DNA of 46,375 nt from an uncultured Roseburia sp. (GTDB lineage: Bacteria > Bacillota > Clostridia > Lachnospirales > Lachnospiraceae): NCBI GenBank assembly GCA_900550935.1, contig URUD01000020.1, positions 1 to 46,375 of the forward strand. Reading direction: 5' to 3'. Every line of letters begins with the position of its first letter. Positions within the stretch are counted from its first letter, which is position 1. The notes beneath the pieces are model-generated. The model had not been told where the DNA came from and searched no databases. It worked only from the letters and a program-made list of their open reading frames with translations. Of this stretch, positions 41,778 to 46,375 are shown one piece after another. A program made the position numbers and the translations under genes.

Positions 41778-42707
41778 TTATGATTCCCGCCATTCCTTAA
41801 TTGCGGCAGAAAGCTTTTTATCAATATCTTTTCTGGTTGCTTCGCACTCATTCGGATAGTCCTTTGCAGCCTTGAAAATAAAGCGAAGTACAAATTTAAG
41901 CCCTACAGGTAATGCTTTTCGGAGCAGCGATTCCGGCAGAACAAAATGCGTTCCGTGCTCATATACCAGAATCTCATAGTCACAGCTATGCGTATGCTCT
42001 TTCAGACGCTGATCCATACGGCGGATATACTTTGCTGTTTCCCAGAAGGAATCGTCCTCTGCACCGACAAGAATCAGTTTCCCTTTGATATTTTCTACCT
42101 TGATCATCTCTTCTTCCGTGTGTTCTCTTGCTTTTTCAGAATCAATGAACAGGCATGTACTACGTTCAAAATCACCGGAACCTTTCGTTTCTTCCATAAC
42201 CTTCTGCCAGTAAACCGGATGTTCATACACAAACGGCATATAAGCGAGTGGTTCTCCCTTCCAGGAAAGAGTAGATGCGCCCGGAATCGGCCATTCACCG
42301 CAGCCATCCTTTTTTCCCTGTTCAAAGCCCTGCCATACAAAGTCACTCGGTGTCAGTCCAAAGGTCAATGTAATGTCAGGAAAATAAGAAGCCGCAACAA
42401 TCGAATCCATGCCCGCTGTACTCATCCCCATAATTCCGACTTTACGATTTCCGTTGTTTTTCAGCCATTTGATTGCTGTCTCTATTCTCTCCAACGGATA
42501 ATTTACATGACTGTAGTTCTTCTTTCCGGGAGACATACAAAGCACGTTTACACCGTTTTTATGTAACCATTTTGCTCCACATTTTGCCATATAATCATTC
42601 GGATCATCTCCGAATAATCCAATGACTGCACAATCCGAACCTTGTGGATTTTCATAATAAGTTCCATAAAAACCGTCTTTTTCCGTTTCAAAAATTAATT
42701 TTTTCAT
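41778..42707 (-). CDS. Alpha/beta hydrolase with BAAT-like C-terminal domain
   Basis: The 309-residue protein has an alpha/beta-hydrolase fold with nucleophile Ser96 in GIMGMSTAGMDS, a probable acid in LILVGAEDDSFW (about 216-227) and His in EHGTHFVLP (about 250-258). The fold and the serine motif match the acyl-CoA thioester hydrolase/BAAT C-terminal family, often broad esterases in bacteria. No signal peptide. A TTGACA promoter overlapped by a palindrome lies upstream, pointing to TetR-type repression, and it is transcribed alone. The substrate is unknown. Confidence 0.88.
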   Translation of the reverse strand: MKKLIFETEKDGFYGTYYENPQGSDCAVIGLFGDDPNDYMAKCGAKWLHKNGVNVLCMSPGKKNYSHVNYPLERIETAIKWLKNNGNRKVGIMGMSTAGMDSIVAASYFPDITLTFGLTPSDFVWQGFEQGKKDGCGEWPIPGASTLSWKGEPLAYMPFVYEHPVYWQKVMEETKGSGDFERSTCLFIDSEKAREHTEEEMIKVENIKGKLILVGAEDDSFWETAKYIRRMDQRLKEHTHSCDYEILVYEHGTHFVLPESLLRKALPVGLKFVLRFIFKAAKDYPNECEATRKDIDKKLSAAIKEWRES

Positions 42708-42740
42708 AGTTTTCCTCCAGTTTCTGCCCTCATCGCCTTT

Positions 42741-42769
42741 AGGTTAGTACAGTCTAACTGGATTGTCAA
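42741..42769 (-). promoter_or_regulatory. Hydrolase promoter overlapped by a palindromic operator
   Basis: On the minus strand TTGACA (42764-42769) and TAACCT (42741-42746) are 17 bp apart. GTTAGTACAGTCTAAC (42743-42758), with perfect 5-bp arms, covers the -10 and part of the spacer, the typical place and look of a TetR-family operator. No TetR gene is in the window. Confidence 0.65.
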
Positions 42770-42771
42770 CT

Positions 42772-42867
42772 TTATTTTTCTTCAAACGAAGCAAAAACCT
42801 TCATACACGCATCTTTTGCCTCAATGATTCCCTTTTCCAGTTCCCTTCCACATTCCGGACAGATCAT
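42772..42867 (-). CDS. 31-residue zinc-knuckle peptide, probably truncated
   Basis: From ATG 42865-42867, behind a strong GAGGAGGAG, the frame reads MICPECGRELEKGIIEA and stops after 31 residues. The start looks like small Firmicutes zinc-ribbon proteins that begin MICPxCxxEMEKG and usually run to 70-80 residues with a second cysteine pair. Here only one CxxC pair is left, and the tail (CMKVFASFEEK) looks unrelated. It lies 17 bp after the Rpn-type nuclease gene and seems co-transcribed. It may be a decayed gene or a real short peptide. Confidence 0.5.
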   Translation of the reverse strand: MICPECGRELEKGIIEAKDACMKVFASFEEK

Positions 42868-42884
42868 CGTTTTTCTCCTCCTCT

Positions 42885-43730
42885 TTATTCCTGAGAACAA
42901 ATCAGACTTTTCACATATTCCTCTGATCTGTCCAGATCCTCTGCAATCTCGGTGATTGTTTTTCCCTTTTGCAGCCACTTAGCGATCAGTTCCCTATCCC
43001 GGTTTTGCTCGCCTTCATTTTTCCCCTGTTCATATCTCTGATCCATTTTCATTTCGATTGTCATATAGTTCTCCCTCCAATCATCATCATTTCGAATAAT
43101 CTGCACTTGCTTTTGAATATCTTTCGTATAATGATCTGTTGGCTGCCCGGTTTTGAAATAATCAAGCAGTTTCGTTGTATCTTCGCTGATTCCCTCTCTA
43201 TTCCCATTTACATTTACAAAATACATTCGCCGCTTATCCGCAAGCACCAGTCCTTTATTTTCCTTACATGTCGTCTCAAACGTATAAATGCTCCTGTCAT
43301 CTGCAAAAGGATCAAATGTACAGATAAAAATCACAACCGATTGCTTCAAATTAAAATACTTCTGTCCTGCACGGATCTGGTAGCTGTCCATTTCACTGTG
43401 ATAATACCGCGTTCTCAGGTGCAGATCTGTTTCTTCTGTCGTCTGCATTTCGATATCATACACATTGCCCTCGCTATCTTTTGCATAAATATCGATACGG
43501 ATTCCTTTTCCGATTAGAGTGGTTTTCATTACCTTCTGTGGCTCTACAACTTCAATCTCAGCCAGCCTGATCTTCAATATTCTCTGGAGCAGTTCTTTAC
43601 ATTTTTCCTTATCCCTGAATACCGTGCCAAACATGAAATCATTGGTAATTCCAATTTCATCAAAATTGATTGTTTCCGTCTTTCCTTTTACAGTCACCTT
43701 ATCCGGTACAACGCTTCTTTTTTGTGTCAT
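42885..43730 (-). CDS. Rpn-family PD-(D/E)XK nuclease / putative transposase
   Basis: The 281-residue protein has an N-terminal PD-(D/E)XK nuclease domain with Asp80 in IRIDIYAKD and Glu94/Gln96 in VYDIEMQTTEE, the D...ExQ layout of Rpn-type recombination-promoting nucleases. The C-terminus (about 240-281) has a helical KWLQKGKTITEIAEDLDRSEE segment resembling a short HTH, found in many of these proteins. I chose ATG 43728-43730, preceded by GGGAGG; the frame runs about 37 codons further upstream without support. Family members act in RecA-independent recombination (known for E. coli RpnA). A broken relative lies 3 kb to the right. Confidence 0.87.
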   Translation of the reverse strand: MTQKRSVVPDKVTVKGKTETINFDEIGITNDFMFGTVFRDKEKCKELLQRILKIRLAEIEVVEPQKVMKTTLIGKGIRIDIYAKDSEGNVYDIEMQTTEETDLHLRTRYYHSEMDSYQIRAGQKYFNLKQSVVIFICTFDPFADDRSIYTFETTCKENKGLVLADKRRMYFVNVNGNREGISEDTTKLLDYFKTGQPTDHYTKDIQKQVQIIRNDDDWRENYMTIEMKMDQRYEQGKNEGEQNRDRELIAKWLQKGKTITEIAEDLDRSEEYVKSLICSQE

Positions 43731-43886
43731 ATGACCTCCCTTTCTGTAAGACATACTTACCCAGAGAGATCTATTATACTTTGAAACCTCTCTGCTATTC
43801 ATTTGTTTGTGGAATTTAAGCAGTGAAGTTTCTTGAAACATTTAGACATATAGTAACTATGCAGAGTTACCTATAATAAATAGAAA

Positions 43887-43908
43887 ATGGGATGGCAAGC
43901 CATCCCAT
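43887..43908 (-). terminator. Terminator of the TM-HTH gene
   Basis: ATGGGATGGC (43887-43896) and GCCATCCCAT (43899-43908) form a perfect 10-bp stem with a 2-nt loop; on the minus strand TTTTCTATTTATTAT follows. Confidence 0.75.
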
Positions 43909-43980
43909 GTAAAATACGATTTTGACTTTCTGCTTGTAATCAGTTTAACATAGATAACATGCAGAAACAACCGGAATATT

Positions 43981-44415
43981 TCAACGCATAACATATCCTT
44001 TTTGCATTCTGTCATAAATGATATTCCTGCATTCTCCCAAACCGATAATCTTTCTGTCAGCAAGATATATTCGAATATCATCAATATCTCTCTGAATTGA
44101 CCGTTCATCCACATGGAATCTGATCGCTTCTTCTGCCTTATCGATCACGTCTCCTTCCAAAAATCTGGCATATAGATCCAAAACCCGGTATTGTTTCGCG
44201 AATTTTTCTCTCATAGCAGTAACATCCATGTTATCGGCTGAAAAATATGGTTTTGAGATCGCAACCGGAATCAATGCCCATCCAAATATAAATGCCCAAC
44301 ACAAACGCTCTAAAAACAGCTCTCCGATCCCATATCCCAGAAATATCTTATTCGCATGCGTGGTTACACCCGTTGCCCAGTATCCTAAAGCCATATAAAT
44401 AATTGCAATGATCAT
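43981..44415 (-). CDS. Membrane protein fused to a WYL-type helix-turn-helix
   Basis: The 144-residue protein starts at ATG 44413-44415 behind GGGAGGACAAG. The first 60 residues hold two hydrophobic segments (about 2-20 and 35-54). From about 68 on, the sequence follows the N-terminal HTH of WYL-domain regulators: YRVLDLYARFLEGDVIDKAE, then VDERSIQRDIDDIRIYLADR and finally IIYDRMQKGYVM, after which it stops. The WYL sensor domain (about 150-200 residues) is absent. It is either a membrane-tethered DNA-binding protein or a remnant of a regulator joined to another gene. It follows the 422-residue gene by 61 bp. Confidence 0.75.
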   Translation of the reverse strand: MIIAIIYMALGYWATGVTTHANKIFLGYGIGELFLERLCWAFIFGWALIPVAISKPYFSADNMDVTAMREKFAKQYRVLDLYARFLEGDVIDKAEEAIRFHVDERSIQRDIDDIRIYLADRKIIGLGECRNIIYDRMQKGYVMR

Positions 44416-44476
44416 ACTCTTGTCCTCCCATAAATCTGTTTTACAGTTTTCTATACGAGCGAGAGGGACAAATATC

Positions 44477-45745
44477 CTATGATAAAATAGCAGCCATGAA
44501 CTGAAAATGATCTGATTCACATTCCACCAGTTTTTTTATTGTCTCCCAGACAGATGAAACAATCGCCTCATCCAGCATTTCTATAAACTGGTCATAGACA
44601 TAGGTTAGTTTTGTTTCTTCCCCTATATCTTCTATTTTCATTCTGCTAAATCCGGATGCATGATAAACATCTGTCACCAGACATTTTACTTGTTCCACAT
44701 CCTTATATTGTATTTTCATAAATTGTATCAGCACTTCTATATGTTCTAATATGTAACTTTTAATAGTGGCTTCGATTTCGAGTTTTTGATCCACATCCCT
44801 TATGAATAAATTTTCTTCTTCTGATGTTTTATGCGGAAACATCGTATTTGCAGCGTATTGCCCTGGTTCATCCGTCTCTATGCAGCTTAGATACAATTCA
44901 CTTATAAATCGATGTAGCTTTGTGGTGCATTTCTTTTCTTTTTTACGCAGCCACATGGATGTCCATTCCGGTATATTGGAACACTGCTCCATGCCATAAC
45001 GACACAGTGCTATGTCTATACGCGGATCATTCTTATATAACTTACACAGTTTTTGGAACAGACCGATACACCGTTCATATTTGTTGAAGTTCTTCCCATT
45101 ATTCTTCGTTATTTCATATTCTTTGTATTTCCACAGACTGGCTGGTACTATTTGAAAATCCGGATTCTGCGCCAGACGATTTGTGTGGCGTACCATAACC
45201 TGAAATAAATAAAAAGGGATGATCTTTTCAATCAGATCATTATTTCTGGCTTCCATTAAGAAATATTGCAAATTATCCGCCAGATTCGGTGTCTGCCTTT
45301 CCGACATTTCAAATGTTTCCCGAAACAGGCTGCAAAGCGCAAGGAGTTCCTCATTGTAGGCATCAGAATAAACTCTGTTTTTTGAAGAAAACCGCTTTCT
45401 GCCTACAATTTCACCCCACTGCTCACACATCTCTTTTTCTTTCTGCAATAATGTCAGCAGTTTCCGCATTCTCTTCTCCGTATTACGAAAACTGGCCTCC
45501 ATTTGCTGTTCCTTACAATCTGTGTATCGATCCATCAGAAAACCAGCATCGCATATTGCATAGATAAAAAGTCTTTTTAATGCATTATCTTGTATCTGCT
45601 CCCTCAGTTGCAGGGCTGACATATAATAGAGTGTTGCTTTATTACAGCCTGTAACTTCGTATGTTTGGCACAGATCTTGAAAATCCATTTTCCATTTATG
45701 AGCTTTGCTTTCGCTTTCCCGCTTTTCTCTTTCTAACTTCTCCAT
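44477..45745 (-). CDS. Unknown 422-residue cytoplasmic protein
   Basis: The frame is taken from ATG 45743-45745 behind AAAAGGGGGATG; it stays open some 30 codons upstream without a better start. The protein is mostly helical and charged, with a basic/acidic coiled start (MEKLEREKRESESKAHKW), a possible coiled coil around 85-120 and scattered cysteines. No membrane helix, signal peptide or known motif is seen. It probably shares a transcript with the TM-HTH gene downstream. I do not recognise any family. Its place between Rpn genes suggests an accessory role. Confidence 0.7.
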   Translation of the reverse strand: MEKLEREKRESESKAHKWKMDFQDLCQTYEVTGCNKATLYYMSALQLREQIQDNALKRLFIYAICDAGFLMDRYTDCKEQQMEASFRNTEKRMRKLLTLLQKEKEMCEQWGEIVGRKRFSSKNRVYSDAYNEELLALCSLFRETFEMSERQTPNLADNLQYFLMEARNNDLIEKIIPFYLFQVMVRHTNRLAQNPDFQIVPASLWKYKEYEITKNNGKNFNKYERCIGLFQKLCKLYKNDPRIDIALCRYGMEQCSNIPEWTSMWLRKKEKKCTTKLHRFISELYLSCIETDEPGQYAANTMFPHKTSEEENLFIRDVDQKLEIEATIKSYILEHIEVLIQFMKIQYKDVEQVKCLVTDVYHASGFSRMKIEDIGEETKLTYVYDQFIEMLDEAIVSSVWETIKKLVECESDHFQFMAAILS

Positions 45746-45820
45746 ATCATCCCCCTTTTCATCTCCTCTTGCCCGTATATTGTTGATACTGCAAGAGTAA
45801 CATTTTGAAATAAAAAGAAA

Positions 45821-45871
45821 AATCCGAATCAGTTCCAAATTTCCGCATGTAAAATGGAACTAATTCGGATT
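45821..45871 (-). terminator. Terminator of the broken Rpn gene
   Basis: AATCCGAATCAGTTCCA (45821-45837) pairs with TGGAACTAATTCGGATT (45855-45871), one mismatch in 17. On the minus strand the stem runs into TTTTTCTTTTTATTT. Confidence 0.85.
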
Positions 45872-45886
45872 GATCAACCTTCCCGT

Positions 45887-46373
45887 CTATTTCGCCAGCA
45901 TAGCCCGCAGTTTCTTTACCTCATCCTCAAGCTCTGCTGCTTTTTTTGTTGCAGCATCAGCTCTTTGACGTTCTTTCTCTGTATTTAGGCGTTCTTTTTC
46001 TGTATTTTTACGCTCAAGTTCTATTCCATCCTGCTTTCCAGCATTATATTCCGTAATCAGGCATCTTTCATAATCTTCCCTTGCTTCACACTGCATACGG
46101 ATTTTTTCATCTTCACTTAATTGTTTCATAGTTACTACCATATTCTCAAAGACCTCCTCTCCATTTGCTAACTGCTCCAATTCTTCCAGCGTTTCCGCTT
46201 TAAATATACTTGCCCATTTCAAAAGTTTTTTATCTGTTTCGGACTGACTCCTTGCTGTCTCAAGTGGTGTCAGATCAAGCACCTTTATTTCTCAAAACTT
46301 CTTCGTTCTTTTGCAGAACCGCATGGAACATGTAATCATTTTTCATTCCATAAAATTTTCTTTTTTCTGCCAT
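45887..46373 (-). pseudogene. Rpn-type PD-(D/E)XK nuclease gene with internal deletion and frameshift
   Basis: The first frame starts at ATG 46371-46373 (MAEKRKFYGMKNDYMFHAVL) and matches the N-terminus of Rpn-family proteins, but stops after 32 residues at 46275. A second frame, offset by one base, picks up at about 46282 (LDLTPLETARSQSETDKKLL) and runs 130 residues to 45887. This part matches the family's C-terminal portion, with WASIFKAETLEELEQLANGE, KIRMQCEAREDYER and a charged coiled coil. The nuclease core (about 150-200 residues, including the catalytic D...ExQ) is missing between them. The C-terminal part could still be translated from a GTG at 46280-46282. Confidence 0.8.
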
Positions 46374-46375
46374 CT

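Noticed and set aside
1..46375. CRISPR arrays, rRNA or tRNA genes
   Set aside because: I found no regularly spaced direct repeats and no rRNA or complete tRNA sequence when reading through the window.

Overview
The window looks like a chromosomal segment from a low-to-moderate GC Gram-positive gut anaerobe of the Clostridia, most likely Lachnospiraceae (Roseburia/Agathobacter-like). The reasons are the class II galT, the VanW-type cell-wall protein, the AgrC/AgrA-style LytTR two-component pair, the clostridial-type PTS Enzyme I, the AIR synthase/Lrp/aminotransferase cluster, strong AGGAGG ribosome sites, and chemotaxis plus HD-GYP genes that suggest motility or c-di-GMP signalling. This assignment is inferred from gene content and not from a marker gene. 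I see no rRNA, tRNA or CRISPR array.

Layout. (1) 1-500: left edge, with the start of a small SHOCT-like protein of the kind found beside mobile-element recombinases. (2) 0.5-1.6 kb: an AraC regulator, divergent from a free-standing 25-residue peptide gene with its own promoter and terminator. (3) 1.6-11.0 kb: a lactose/galactose operon read leftward (GH2 beta-galactosidase, GPH symporter, galK, galE, galT), with a divergent AraC regulator and two related dyad sites between them. (4) 11.05-11.37 kb: a convergent gap holding a 168-bp nested palindrome. (5) 11.4-16.3 kb: a leftward operon (35-residue membrane protein, VanW protein, AIR synthase-like protein, Lrp/AsnC regulator, aminotransferase, trmL). 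(6) 16.3-20.9 kb: a TPR-like protein, then a leftward operon of fructokinase, radical SAM/B12 protein, endonuclease III and a DnaQ-like exonuclease. (7) 21.1-27.9 kb: a LacI regulator, a LytTR/GHKL pair, GH32 sucrose hydrolase and ptsI. (8) 28-32.6 kb: an HD-GYP protein, an SPFH/zinc-ribbon protein and a chemoreceptor. (9) 32.8-36 kb: D-2-hydroxyacid dehydrogenase and GH3 beta-glucosidase. (10) 36.2-38.0 kb: two small membrane proteins and a Na+/Ca2+-exchanger-type transporter behind a yybP-ykoY (Mn2+) riboswitch. (11) 38.1-42.7 kb: an MFS transporter with a phosphoesterase, small membrane and ATC-hydrolase-like proteins, and an alpha/beta hydrolase behind a palindromic operator. (12) 42.8-46.4 kb: an accessory tail with an intact Rpn-type PD-(D/E)XK nuclease, a truncated zinc-ribbon peptide, a membrane protein fused to a WYL-type HTH, an unknown 422-residue protein and a broken second Rpn gene.

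How the genes work together. Lactose enters by the symporter, is cut by the GH2 enzyme, and galactose goes through the Leloir enzymes to UDP-glucose and glucose-1-phosphate. The sucrose side (GH32 hydrolase, fructokinase, LacI regulator, Enzyme I) is spread over about 7 kb but seems tied together by matching LacI-type operators at 21048, 24603 and 24682. No sugar-specific PTS permease for sucrose is present in the window. The most interesting unexplained items are the 168-bp palindrome, the free-standing 25-residue peptide gene, the TM-HTH fusion next to the unknown 422-residue protein, and the paired regulatory sites in front of the lac and LytTR promoters.
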